Assembly: GCA_045660265.1 (NCBI GenBank)
Contig: JAZRDM010000050.1
Coordinates: forward strand, 1 to 60,883
Direction: 5' to 3'
DNA: 60,883 nucleotides
DNA from: Scatosoma sp045660265
Lineage (GTDB): Bacteria; Bacillota; Clostridia; Christensenellales; Borkfalkiaceae
Shown here: positions 53,173 to 60,883 of the stretch, piece by piece
Layout of the letters: the number at the start of each line of letters is the position of its first letter
Numbering within the stretch: position 1 is the first letter of the stretch
Notes under the pieces: model-generated
The model's input: only the letters and a program-made list of their open reading frames with translations
Told to the model about the DNA's origin: nothing
Database searches by the model: none
Translations under genes and position numbers: made by a program

Positions 53173-53613
53173 ATGAAAGCAGTGGTACAAAGAGTAAAAC
53201 ATACAAGCTTAAAAGTAGATGAAGCACTAATTTCCGAAATAGACTTTGGCTTAACTGTGTTTTTAGGAATAAAAACGGGCGATACCCAAGCGCAAGCCGA
53301 TTACTTGGCAAAAAAAATAGCCAATTTGCGTATTTTTGAAGATGAAAACGGAAAAATGAACTTGTCCGTGCAAGCGGTAAAAGGCGAAATTTTACTTGTT
53401 TCGCAGTTTACGTTATATGGTGATGCGTCGCATGGCAACCGTCCCAGCTTTACGTTGGCTGCGCGCCCTGAAATTGCCGAGCCGCTTTACGAATATACGG
53501 CAGAAAAATTACGAGAATACGGTATTCCCGTCAAAATGGGGGTGTTTGGCGCGGATATGAAAATCGAACAGCTTAACGACGGTCCGGTTACTATTTTATT
53601 AGACGCGGAATAA
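53173..53613 (+). CDS. dtd: D-aminoacyl-tRNA deacylase
   Basis: 146 residues. MKAVVQRVKHTSL, SQFTLYGDASHGNRPSF and the C-terminal NDGPVT motif place it in the DTD family that clears D-amino acids from tRNA. RBS AGGAAGA. Confidence 0.94.
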   Translation: MKAVVQRVKHTSLKVDEALISEIDFGLTVFLGIKTGDTQAQADYLAKKIANLRIFEDENGKMNLSVQAVKGEILLVSQFTLYGDASHGNRPSFTLAARPEIAEPLYEYTAEKLREYGIPVKMGVFGADMKIEQLNDGPVTILLDAE

Positions 53614-53645
53614 GTTAAACATGATAGATAGGGGGCAGGTATGTA

Positions 53646-54170
53646 ATGAAGATAGCAATCGTAGGGTATAGCGGCGCTGGAAAGTCCACGCTTGCAAACT
53701 TTTTATCTCAGCATTTTCAAATAGATGTGCTGTATTTAGATACAGTGCACTGGTTGCCTGGCTGGGTGGAAAGGGAAAAGGAAGAAACGCGCGCTATTGT
53801 CGGGGAGTTTCTTGACAAGCATACAAGCTGGATTATCGACGGCAGCTACGGCAGTGTGCATTATCAACGCCGCATGGACGAGGCTGATAAAATTATATTT
53901 TTAAATTTCAATCGCTTCACATGCTTGAGGCGTGCGTTAAAACGAAAATCAGAATATAAAAATAAAAACCGTTTTTCTATGACGGAAGGTTGTCCAGAAC
54001 GTATCACTTGGCAATTCTTTTGGTGGTTGATATGGACAGGTAGAACCAAACAACGCAGAGAAAAATTTAAACAGCTAGAAGAAAAGTACGCGCAAAAAAT
54101 GCTCGTATTAAAAAATCAACGCCAGTTGGATAGTTTTTTACAACAAATCAAAGAAGGTTTATGGCAATGA
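53646..54170 (+). CDS. P-loop kinase of the adenylate-kinase/topology-modulation group
   Basis: 174 residues. Walker A GYSGAGKST at 7-15, LDTVHWLPGW and IDGSYGSV, and a lid-like Arg-rich region match small kinases annotated as DNA topology modulation proteins (FlaR-like). Substrate unknown. The start follows AGGGGGCAGGTATGTA, one of the GGGGCAGGT-type regions. Overlaps the next gene by ten bases. Confidence 0.82.
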   Translation: MKIAIVGYSGAGKSTLANFLSQHFQIDVLYLDTVHWLPGWVEREKEETRAIVGEFLDKHTSWIIDGSYGSVHYQRRMDEADKIIFLNFNRFTCLRRALKRKSEYKNKNRFSMTEGCPERITWQFFWWLIWTGRTKQRREKFKQLEEKYAQKMLVLKNQRQLDSFLQQIKEGLWQ

Positions 54171-55018
54171 AAGTGCAGTTTTTAGGTACAGGTGCGGCAG
54201 AGGGAATTCCAGGAATGTATTGCCACTGTCCCGTCTGTCAAGAAATTCGAAAACGCGGTGCGGCGGAATATCACACGCGCTCCCAAGTGTTAATAGACGA
54301 CGCGTTAAGCATTGATTTCCCCCCCGACGCGTACTATCGCTCCCTTACATTAGGGGTGGACTTAGAAAAAATTAAAACGCTTTTGGTTACGCATAGCCAT
54401 ATGGACCATTTTTACGCGCATGATTTTATTTTGCGCGGTTATAAATACACAACGACGCTAAACACTGCGCTGGATATTTACGGCAATGAAGAGGTGAAAA
54501 CAGTTTTTGAAGAATGCACCCGTCGGGAAATGAAACCCGAAGTTGCCCCTTGGACAAAGCTTCACGTGATACAGCCTTTTCAACCGTTTTCTGTTGACGG
54601 TGGTTACACTGTTACCGCACTAAACGCCCAGCACAGCAAAACGGAAAAGGCCTACGTATATCTCATAGAAAAAGAGGAAAAATCGTATTTACATTTAACG
54701 GACACAGGCAGGCTGCCTTTGGATACGCTAAACTATTTACAGCAGTATTGCACCAAGCAAAACAAACGTGTACAGCTCGTTACGTTCGATTGCACCTTCT
54801 TGTTTCGTGAGGCGGGGGAAGTTTCTCGGCATATGGGCTTGGAAGACAACCGCGCTATGAAACTCGCTTTCGAGCAAAGAAATATAACAAACGAGCATAC
54901 CAGGTACGTAATCACGCATTTTTCCCACAACGGAAACCCCGTAAAAGAAACGCTTGAAAAAGCGGAAAAAGAGTACAGCTTTCAACCCGCTTTTGACGGA
55001 ATGACGATAGAAATATAA
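54161..55018 (+). CDS. Metallo-beta-lactamase-fold hydrolase, PhnP-like
   Basis: 285 residues. The metal motif THSHMDHFYAHD near residue 78, the upstream Cys cluster CHCPVC (20-25) and an aspartate in LTDTGRL resemble PhnP-type phosphodiesterases. Phn genes are absent, so it is probably a general cyclic-phosphate phosphodiesterase (inference). Confidence 0.85.
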   Translation: MAMKVQFLGTGAAEGIPGMYCHCPVCQEIRKRGAAEYHTRSQVLIDDALSIDFPPDAYYRSLTLGVDLEKIKTLLVTHSHMDHFYAHDFILRGYKYTTTLNTALDIYGNEEVKTVFEECTRREMKPEVAPWTKLHVIQPFQPFSVDGGYTVTALNAQHSKTEKAYVYLIEKEEKSYLHLTDTGRLPLDTLNYLQQYCTKQNKRVQLVTFDCTFLFREAGEVSRHMGLEDNRAMKLAFEQRNITNEHTRYVITHFSHNGNPVKETLEKAEKEYSFQPAFDGMTIEI

Positions 55019-55020
55019 GA

Positions 55021-55058
55021 AAAAAGAGCATTCTACCCACAGTAGAATGCTCTTTTTT
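55021..55058 (+). terminator. Strong terminator after the MBL gene
   Basis: Stem AGAGCATTCTAC/GTAGAATGCTCT with loop CCACA, flanked by A and T runs so it could act in both directions. Confidence 0.9.
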
Positions 55059-55108
55059 GCGGTAGAGTTTGGTGTTTGACGAGTAGAATATGCGTTCGTG
55101 TTAGTAGG

Positions 55109-55137
55109 TTGCCTTTTTCATTCCCCTGGCATACAAT
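55109..55137 (+). promoter_or_regulatory. Promoter of the GT8-like gene
   Basis: TTGCCT (55109-55114), 17-bp spacer, TACAAT (55132-55137). Confidence 0.6.
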
Positions 55138-55163
55138 AGGGATAAGCAAAGGAGTGAAAAAGT

Positions 55164-55727
55164 ATGAAAACATCAAACGTTACGAAAAAAAACACAAACA
55201 AACGAATCCCTATATTTTTGTCTACTAAAAAGAACGACTTTCCTGCATTAGACGTCGCGTTGTTGTCTATTAAAGACAATATTTCGTCTAAGTTCGAATA
55301 CGCTATATATATTTTACACGAAGGGATGGAAACCGAACTTCAACAGACAATTGCTCGTCTTTCGGATGAAAAATTCCAAATCGTTTTTATTGACGTAAGC
55401 GGATATCAAGACGGCGATATGGCGTATCATGCTATTTTACCTACCCTTTGTCCCAATATGGAAAAAGCGTTACATTTTAATTGTAACGTAGTTGCGCTTT
55501 CCGACGTAGCGGAACTGTACAATGCGGAGTTAAGCACGCAATCTTCCGCTTTCTGTTTCCCAAAATTACTTGATTACAGCGCAGGTAAAAAACCGTGGCA
55601 TTATACGGACGTACCCTATCAAGATTATTTTTGGAAATATGCCGTCCAAAGCGCGTTTTACAAAGAATTGTTATCCCGTTTAAGAAATTTTGTAAAAGAG
55701 GAAGAACCGCAAGCTCAAGCCGTATAA
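55164..55727 (+). CDS. Short, degenerate GT8-like glycosyltransferase protein
   Basis: 187 residues. The opening IPIFLSTKKNDFPALDVALLS and the end KPWHYTDVPY...FWKYA are typical of GT8 glycosyltransferases. The DxD metal site expected in the middle reads NCN (106-108, in HFNCNVVALSDVAELYN), and about 80 residues between this site and the C-terminal block are missing. It has its own promoter and AAAGGAG, so it seems expressed; a non-catalytic or regulatory role is inferred. Confidence 0.7.
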   Translation: MKTSNVTKKNTNKRIPIFLSTKKNDFPALDVALLSIKDNISSKFEYAIYILHEGMETELQQTIARLSDEKFQIVFIDVSGYQDGDMAYHAILPTLCPNMEKALHFNCNVVALSDVAELYNAELSTQSSAFCFPKLLDYSAGKKPWHYTDVPYQDYFWKYAVQSAFYKELLSRLRNFVKEEEPQAQAV

Positions 55728-55784
55728 TTATAAGCCAAATACATTCGCTTTATCGATAGTGCAGGGTAATTTTTTTAAAACGTC

Positions 55785-55813
55785 TTGACAAACCCTATTT
55801 TTAATGATATAAT
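55785..55813 (+). promoter_or_regulatory. Perfect-consensus promoter of the FAD oxidoreductase gene
   Basis: TTGACA (55785-55790), 17-bp spacer, TATAAT (55808-55813). Confidence 0.8.
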
Positions 55814-55879
55814 GCGTTCGCTTGATAAGAAGAAAAACTGTCCTAGAAGCTAGGCAGGTATGTGATGAAGGAGAAAAAG

Positions 55880-57274
55880 ATGAAAGCGGACGTATTGATT
55901 ATTGGCGCGGGTCCCGCGGGGATTTTTACGGCGGTCGAAATGCTAAAAAAGGGGAGTAAGAAAAAAATTATTATTGTCGAAAAGGGGAAATCGGTGGAAA
56001 ATCGCCGTTGTCCTAAATCAATTACGCAAAAATGTATCAATTGTAAGCCCTATTGCCATATTACGACGGGGTTTTCGGGTGCAGGGGCGTTCTCGGATGG
56101 GAAACTTTCGCTCTCTTACGAAGTAGGGGGAGATTTACCCGAACTTATCGGCGCAGAAAAAGCGCAGGAAACCATCAACTATGCGGATAAAATTTATCTC
56201 GAATTCGGCGCAGATGAAAAAATTGAAGGGCTTAACGGCGGGGAAGAAGTAAAGGAAATCCGTCGCCGCGCCATTAAAGCAGGGCTGAAACTGGTGGATT
56301 GTCCCATTCGCCATATGGGTACGGAAAAAGCACAGCAAATTTATTTGGCAATCGAACAATATTTGCTTAACAACGGCGTGGAAATTTATTTCGATTACGA
56401 ATGTTCTACCCTTTTAATTAAAGACGGAAAATGCAACGGCGCGCTCATTAAAAAATCAGACGGCAGCATCACGCACGAAATTTACGCGGACAATACCGTT
56501 GTGGCAACGGGACGTCGCGGCGCGGACTGGCTGGAAGATTTGTGCCAAGAATTTGGTATCGAACACGTTGCCAGCACTGTGGATATCGGTGTGCGTGTCG
56601 AAGTTCGTAACGAGATTATGGAAACGGTAAATAAAACGCTGTACGAGTCGAAGTTAATCGGCTATCCTTTGCCTTTCAAAAACAAAGTTCGTACGTTTTG
56701 TCAAAACCCGGGTGGCTTCGTATCGCAGGAAAATTATGATAACGGGCTTGCCGTGGTAAATGGGCATAGCTATAAAGAGCTCAAATCGGATAATACAAAT
56801 TTATCTATTTTATGTTCACATAATTTCTCGTATCCGTTCGATCAGCCTATCGCCTATGCAAAAAAAGTGGGGGAATTGACGAATATGCTTGGCGCCGGCG
56901 GAATTTTAGTACAGCGCTACGGCGATATTTTAAGCGGCAAGCGCACGTGGGAAAAAGAACTTTCCCGCTCTAACGTCCGTCCTACTTTAAAGGATGCGGT
57001 AGCGGGTGATATTACGTCGGCAATGCCTTATCGTGCGATGGTCAATATCATCAATTTCATTCAAGCGGTGGATACCGTTGTGCCGGGGTTTGCGGCGGAA
57101 GAAACGTTGCTGTATTCTCCCGAATTAAAATTTTACAGCAACCGTATTAAAATGGATGAAAATTTCAACACTAACGTACAAGGTCTTTTCTGCTTAGGGG
57201 ATTCTTCTGGTTGGACGAGAGGGTTGATGATGGCGTCCGTTATGGGTGTTTTAATGGGTAGAAAGTTGGTGTAA
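55880..57274 (+). CDS. FAD-dependent oxidoreductase
   Basis: 464 residues. N-terminal Rossmann motif IIGAGPAGIFTA, a Cys-rich segment (RRCPKSITQKCINCKPYC) near residue 40, GFSGAGAFSDGK, and a C-terminal FCLGDSSGWTRGLMMASVMG. These features fit the widespread family of predicted FAD-dependent dehydrogenases of unknown substrate. ATG 55880 was chosen because AAGGAG stands six bases upstream; GTG 55862 and ATG 55865 are alternatives after GGCAGGT. Confidence 0.85.
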   Translation: MKADVLIIGAGPAGIFTAVEMLKKGSKKKIIIVEKGKSVENRRCPKSITQKCINCKPYCHITTGFSGAGAFSDGKLSLSYEVGGDLPELIGAEKAQETINYADKIYLEFGADEKIEGLNGGEEVKEIRRRAIKAGLKLVDCPIRHMGTEKAQQIYLAIEQYLLNNGVEIYFDYECSTLLIKDGKCNGALIKKSDGSITHEIYADNTVVATGRRGADWLEDLCQEFGIEHVASTVDIGVRVEVRNEIMETVNKTLYESKLIGYPLPFKNKVRTFCQNPGGFVSQENYDNGLAVVNGHSYKELKSDNTNLSILCSHNFSYPFDQPIAYAKKVGELTNMLGAGGILVQRYGDILSGKRTWEKELSRSNVRPTLKDAVAGDITSAMPYRAMVNIINFIQAVDTVVPGFAAEETLLYSPELKFYSNRIKMDENFNTNVQGLFCLGDSSGWTRGLMMASVMGVLMGRKLV

Positions 57275-57323
57275 AAATTGCCGTAAAAAAAGGAAAAAAA
57301 ACTAAAAAAACGATAAAAAATAA

Positions 57324-57371
57324 AAAACGCGGTTCTCGCCTTGAAAAATAAGGAGAAAATCGTGTTTTTTT
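57324..57371 (+). terminator. Probable terminator after the oxidoreductase gene
   Basis: An imperfect stem of about 19 pairs (AAAACGCGGTTCTCGCCTT against AAGGAGAAAATCGTGTTTTT, loop GAAAAAT) ends in a T-run. Confidence 0.55.
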
Positions 57372-57402
57372 ATATATTTTTTTCATAGAAAAAAAGGAAA
57401 TT

Positions 57403-57431
57403 TTGCATTTTTGTCGAATATATACTATATA
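57403..57431 (+). promoter_or_regulatory. Promoter with internal Spo0A-like box before dgt-dnaG-rpoD
   Basis: TTGCAT (57403-57408) and TATATA (57426-57431) have a 17-bp spacer. Between them lies TTTGTCGAA (57410-57418), a perfect match to the 0A-box consensus; a protein bound there would block the promoter. Confidence 0.45.
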
Positions 57432-57473
57432 ACGGGAAAAAAGCCTTATTTTTAAAGGGCTGCGGAGATTATA

Positions 57474-58514
57474 ATGACGAAAAATATAGAGAACGGATAC
57501 ACTTGCGTAAGAGAGCGGACTTACGCGATGGAAGAAAAATTTTTCTCGCCGTTTGCCGTAAAATCCAAGGACACAAAAGGCAGGGCGCGCGAAGAAGAGC
57601 CTTGTTCTATGCGTACGGATTTTCAACGGGACCGCGATAGAATTATTTACAGTAATTCGTTTAAACGCTTAAAAAATAAAACGCAGGTATTCGTTGCGCC
57701 CGAAGGCGATCACTACATCACTCGCTTGACGCACACGTTGGATGTTTCGCAGATAGCGCGCTCGATTGCAAGGGCGCTTTGCTTAAACGAAGATTTAACA
57801 GAAGCGATTGCGCTGGGGCACGACCTTGGCCATACTCCTTTCGGGCACGTCGGCGAAGACGTGCTGGACAAGCTTTCTCCGGTGGGCTTTGAACATAACA
57901 TACAGTCTTTGCGCGTCGTGGACGTCATTGAAAGAGAAGGTAAGGGCTTAAATTTAACTTGGGAAGTTAGAAACGGCATTATCAACCACAAAAAATCGGG
58001 GAAACCCGCTACGCTTGAAGGGGTGGCGGTATCTTGGGCGGACCGTATCGCCTATATCAATCATGACATTGAAGACGCTATCCGCGCGGGGATTTTAAAA
58101 GAAAGCGACTTGCCTGAAGAGGCAATCCGCGTGCTTGGAAAACGCACCAAAGAGCGTATTCATACCGCCATTGCGGATATTTACGAAAACTCGTTTGGGA
58201 AAAATCAAGTAACCATGTCTGAAGAGGTTTTAAACGCGACGAACACCTTGCGGGAGTTTATGTTTGAAAGGGTTTACTGGCCGACCAACGTGGTAATTCA
58301 AGAGCGTGCGGAGCGTATGCTGACGCAGATGTACGGGTACTTTGTTAGAAACGTGGATAAACTGCCCAAACCCTATTTAAAATTGCTTGAAAACGCAGGC
58401 AAAGAACGGGTAGTTTGCGATTATATTTCGGGTATGACGGATAGATATGCCGTCAGCGTTTTTGAAAATTTATTTATTCCGGCTAATTTTGCCATGGGAG
58501 GTGTGGAAAAATGA
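57474..58514 (+). CDS. dgt: dGTPase-like HD-domain phosphohydrolase
   Basis: 346 residues. HD metal ligands: LTHTLDVSQIA, GHDLGHTPFGHVGE and SWADRIAYINHDIEDA. Hydrolyses dNTPs to nucleosides and triphosphate. ATG 57474 follows GGAG with six-base spacing; ATG 57528 is an alternative. It is coupled to dnaG by an ATGA overlap, the usual clostridial order dgt-dnaG-rpoD. Confidence 0.92.
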   Translation: MTKNIENGYTCVRERTYAMEEKFFSPFAVKSKDTKGRAREEEPCSMRTDFQRDRDRIIYSNSFKRLKNKTQVFVAPEGDHYITRLTHTLDVSQIARSIARALCLNEDLTEAIALGHDLGHTPFGHVGEDVLDKLSPVGFEHNIQSLRVVDVIEREGKGLNLTWEVRNGIINHKKSGKPATLEGVAVSWADRIAYINHDIEDAIRAGILKESDLPEEAIRVLGKRTKERIHTAIADIYENSFGKNQVTMSEEVLNATNTLREFMFERVYWPTNVVIQERAERMLTQMYGYFVRNVDKLPKPYLKLLENAGKERVVCDYISGMTDRYAVSVFENLFIPANFAMGGVEK

Positions 58515-60316
58515 GTAGCGGCGGACGGGGATTAGACCCGCGCTTTATGCAAGAATTAAAACAAAAAAATAATCTTGTCGAAGTTATTGCAAGCTACGTT
58601 GCCTTGGATAGAAAAGGGAATACGCATTGGGCGTGCTGTCCTTTCCATCACGAGCGGACGCCTTCCTTTGCCGTTAACGACGCAGAGCAATTTTACCATT
58701 GCTTTGGTTGTGGCGTTTCGGGCGATGTGGTAAAATTTGTACAGGAAATTGAGTCGACGGACTTTATGGGAGCGGTGCAAATTTTGGCGGCTCGGGCGAA
58801 AATGACTGTTCCTGAAAGTAATTTTGATACCGAACAAGCGGCGCTTATGAAAAAGAAGCGGGACGCAGTGGCGGCGGTTATGCTGGACAGCGCAAGATTT
58901 TATTTGGGCTGTTTGTATGGCGGGGATAGCCGTGTAGATGCGCATTTGCAATACATTGCCAACCGAAAGCTTTTGCCGACGACGGTGAAGAAATTTGGGC
59001 TGGGTGCATCTCCCGACTTTTTCTCTTTGCCCGAATATTTACAAGATAAAGGGCATCAGCGGCAAGACATTTTAGATAGCGGGGCTTGTATCGAATCGAA
59101 AAACGGCAAGCTGTTAGACGCGCAGGGCGGAAGATTGATTTTTCCCATCATCAATGCGTTTGACGAAGTGGTTGCCTTTGGCGGTAGAGCTTTGGAAAAA
59201 ACGGATTTTGCGAAGTATAAAAACACGGGCGATACGCTTTTGTTTAATAAGCGCAAAACGTTGTATAATATCAATTTGCTTAAAAAATTAAAAAAGACGC
59301 AAGCCATTAAGGACGTGATTATCGTAGAAGGCTATATGGATACCATTTCCTTGTATCAAGCGGGCTTTTGTAACGTTGTTGCGTCAATGGGGACGGCGTT
59401 GACCAAAGACCAAGCGCGGCTTTTAAAGCGGTATTCGGAAAATATTTTAATTAGCTATGACGGCGACTTTGCCGGACAAAAAGCAGACTTGCGCGGGCTG
59501 GAAATTTTAAAGGACGAGCATTTGAACGTGCGGGTGGTACCTATGCCGGAGGGACTTGACCCTGACGACGTAGTAAAGCAAGGAAAGGACGCTTATCAAA
59601 AATGCTTGGACAGCGCGCTGCCGCTTATCGATTATAAAATTCATTCGCTTGAAAGAAAGTACGATTTATCTAAAACGGAAGAAAAACGGGCGTTTGTTTC
59701 AGATGCCTTAAAGGTAGTGCAGACGGAAGAAAGCGCAAGCGTTCGAGAAGATTTGTTAAAGAAATTGCGTGAAAAAACGGGGATTACTTATCAATCGTTA
59801 GAGCGGGATTTACAAAACATTTCCAAAGAAAACGTAAAAGAAGAAGCGGCGCCGCAAACCAAGATAGCCGAAGCGGGTGCCGGTACGGATAAATTTGGCA
59901 AGGCGGCGCGCTTTATTTTGGCAGCAAAGCTGTTTTCTGCGCCTTACGCGGCGACGTTTGATTTACAAAAGATATCCTTTAAAGACGAAGTACATACGTT
60001 GATAGCGAAGTACGTGTTGGGTAGGGAGAAAAACGGAGAGCGTATTCGTCCAAGCGAGCTTTTTGAGGTGCTGGATGAAAATTGTCCCGAATTTAATGAA
60101 ATTCTCGATTTAAATTACGGGGACAAGCTGGAAGGCGAAGTGGCGGAACGTTTTTTTGCAGATAGCGTGAAAACGTTACAAAGAGAAAGCGTAGAGCAAA
60201 AAATTGCGCAGTTGAATAAGGCGTATGCACAGGAAACGGACGAACAAAAACGTAAACAGATTGCAGCGCAAATCGTCGAATGCGTAAAAATGAGCAAAAA
60301 CTTGAAAAATAATTGA
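58511..60316 (+). CDS. dnaG: DNA primase
   Basis: 601 residues. N-terminal CHC2 zinc site Cys43, His46, Cys64, Cys67; TOPRIM core EGYMD (273-277) and DGD (317-319). The C-terminal ~170 residues form the DnaB-interaction domain and are divergent, as is normal. Overlaps dgt by four bases. Confidence 0.95.
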   Translation: MSSGGRGLDPRFMQELKQKNNLVEVIASYVALDRKGNTHWACCPFHHERTPSFAVNDAEQFYHCFGCGVSGDVVKFVQEIESTDFMGAVQILAARAKMTVPESNFDTEQAALMKKKRDAVAAVMLDSARFYLGCLYGGDSRVDAHLQYIANRKLLPTTVKKFGLGASPDFFSLPEYLQDKGHQRQDILDSGACIESKNGKLLDAQGGRLIFPIINAFDEVVAFGGRALEKTDFAKYKNTGDTLLFNKRKTLYNINLLKKLKKTQAIKDVIIVEGYMDTISLYQAGFCNVVASMGTALTKDQARLLKRYSENILISYDGDFAGQKADLRGLEILKDEHLNVRVVPMPEGLDPDDVVKQGKDAYQKCLDSALPLIDYKIHSLERKYDLSKTEEKRAFVSDALKVVQTEESASVREDLLKKLREKTGITYQSLERDLQNISKENVKEEAAPQTKIAEAGAGTDKFGKAARFILAAKLFSAPYAATFDLQKISFKDEVHTLIAKYVLGREKNGERIRPSELFEVLDENCPEFNEILDLNYGDKLEGEVAERFFADSVKTLQRESVEQKIAQLNKAYAQETDEQKRKQIAAQIVECVKMSKNLKNN

Positions 60317-60398
60317 GATTTTGTGAAATAATTGATTCAAATAGGCAAAAATATAAAAAACAAAAGCAAAACGGGATATTAAACGGAGGATAAAAAAG

Positions 60399-60883
60399 GT
60401 GAATATATCCGAACAAAAATTAAATGAAATCATTACAAACATCATTGGCAACTACAGCATGAAAGGCAGTATTACCACCAACGCGCTTTGCGATATCTTG
60501 GAGAAAGTAGATACCAACGCGCAGCAAATGGACTTTGTCTATAAATCGTTGGCGGAAGCGGGTATTCAAATTGTAGACGAAGACGAAAGAGACAGAGAAT
60601 TGTTTGAACAAGCTCTTTCGGATATTGGTTTGGACGACCCTGTAAAGATGTATTTGAAGGACATTGGCCGTGTGCCTTTGCTTTCTGCTGAAGAAGAAGT
60701 GGAACTTGCAAAAACCATGCAAGAAGGCAACGAAGCGGCGAAAAAGCGCTTGTCGGAAGCAAACTTGCGTTTGGTCGTTTCGATTGCAAAGCGTTACGTT
60801 GGGCGCGGTATGCTGTTTTTGGATTTAATTCAAGAAGGAAACTTAGGGCTTATGAAAGCGGTTGAAAAATTCGATTATCAAAA
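60399..60883 (+). CDS. rpoD: Primary sigma factor RpoD/SigA, 3' end outside window
   Basis: A frame open from GTG 60399 to the window edge (161 residues visible). AACGGAGGA precedes the GTG. Region 1.2 is seen in DPVKMYLKDIGRVPLLSAEE, and regions 2.1-2.2 in NLRLVVSIAKRYVGRGM and LDLIQEGNLGLMKAVEKFDY. The N-terminal part resembles the short region 1.1 of Firmicutes. Third gene of the dgt-dnaG-rpoD operon. Confidence 0.95.
   Translation, partial: MNISEQKLNEIITNIIGNYSMKGSITTNALCDILEKVDTNAQQMDFVYKSLAEAGIQIVDEDERDRELFEQALSDIGLDDPVKMYLKDIGRVPLLSAEEEVELAKTMQEGNEAAKKRLSEANLRLVVSIAKRYVGRGMLFLDLIQEGNLGLMKAVEKFDYQ

Overview
The window looks like a chromosomal segment of an endospore-forming, low-to-mid-GC member of the Clostridia (Bacillota), probably an uncultured gut lineage. 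The evidence is a spoIIE gene with a Spo0A-type promoter, a SpoVB-like flippase, mcsA-mcsB-clpC, a Phe T-box leader, a type I PyrD with PyrK, archaeal-type ProS, consensus sigma-A promoters with 17-bp spacers, and AGGAGG-type ribosome binding sites. No prophage, transposase or CRISPR array was seen. Assignment below class is inference.

Layout. 1-447: a tRNA-like 3' end, an extended hairpin and an imperfect direct duplication. 448-3343: a small membrane protein, PPi-dependent phosphofructokinase, pyrophosphatase and an isochorismatase-family hydrolase. 3521-10510: the most unusual part, a seven-gene array with a perfect consensus promoter and a strong terminator, in which four paralogous eight-helix membrane proteins (A1-A4) alternate with three small basic proteins (B1-B3). 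B2 and B3 are almost identical in DNA while the A genes beside them have diverged. The last A protein carries a built-in B-like motif, a Lys/Ala-rich segment and a zinc ribbon. I recognise no described family for either component, and this is my candidate for an undescribed system. 10524-16610 (minus strand): spoIIE, a solitary mazF, pgi and a SpoVB-like flippase. 16681-18568: a LysM protein, a probable spore-associated unknown and a metallophosphoesterase with leaderless-type spacing.

18616-24530: a pyrimidine operon pyrB-C-F-K-D-E behind a candidate transcription attenuator; pyrF has an in-frame amber codon 29 codons before the conserved C-terminus ends. 24531-25130: 149-bp and 68-bp tandem repeats. 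25271-39761: a long same-strand run, galM-trpS-proS, a membrane-anchored XRE regulator in the place usually held by ctsR, mcsA-mcsB-clpC, and the shikimate genes aroC-B-A-E-Q-K plus an SDR. 39763-43674: small unknown genes, a cysteine desulfurase divergent from a DUF3343 protein, and nth. 43718-51257: T-box-controlled pheST, then truB-ribF and two hydrolase-type genes. 51337-57274: pepP-efp, dtd, a P-loop kinase, an MBL hydrolase, a degenerate GT8 protein and an FAD oxidoreductase. 57474 to the end: the macromolecular synthesis cluster dgt-dnaG-rpoD, with rpoD cut by the window edge.

Most of the window is housekeeping. The parts that resist standard annotation are the A/B array, the repeat block after pyrE, the pyrF amber codon, and several regulatory arrangements: leaderless-type promoters, Spo0A-like boxes, the pyr leader and a recurring GGGGCAGGT initiation motif.
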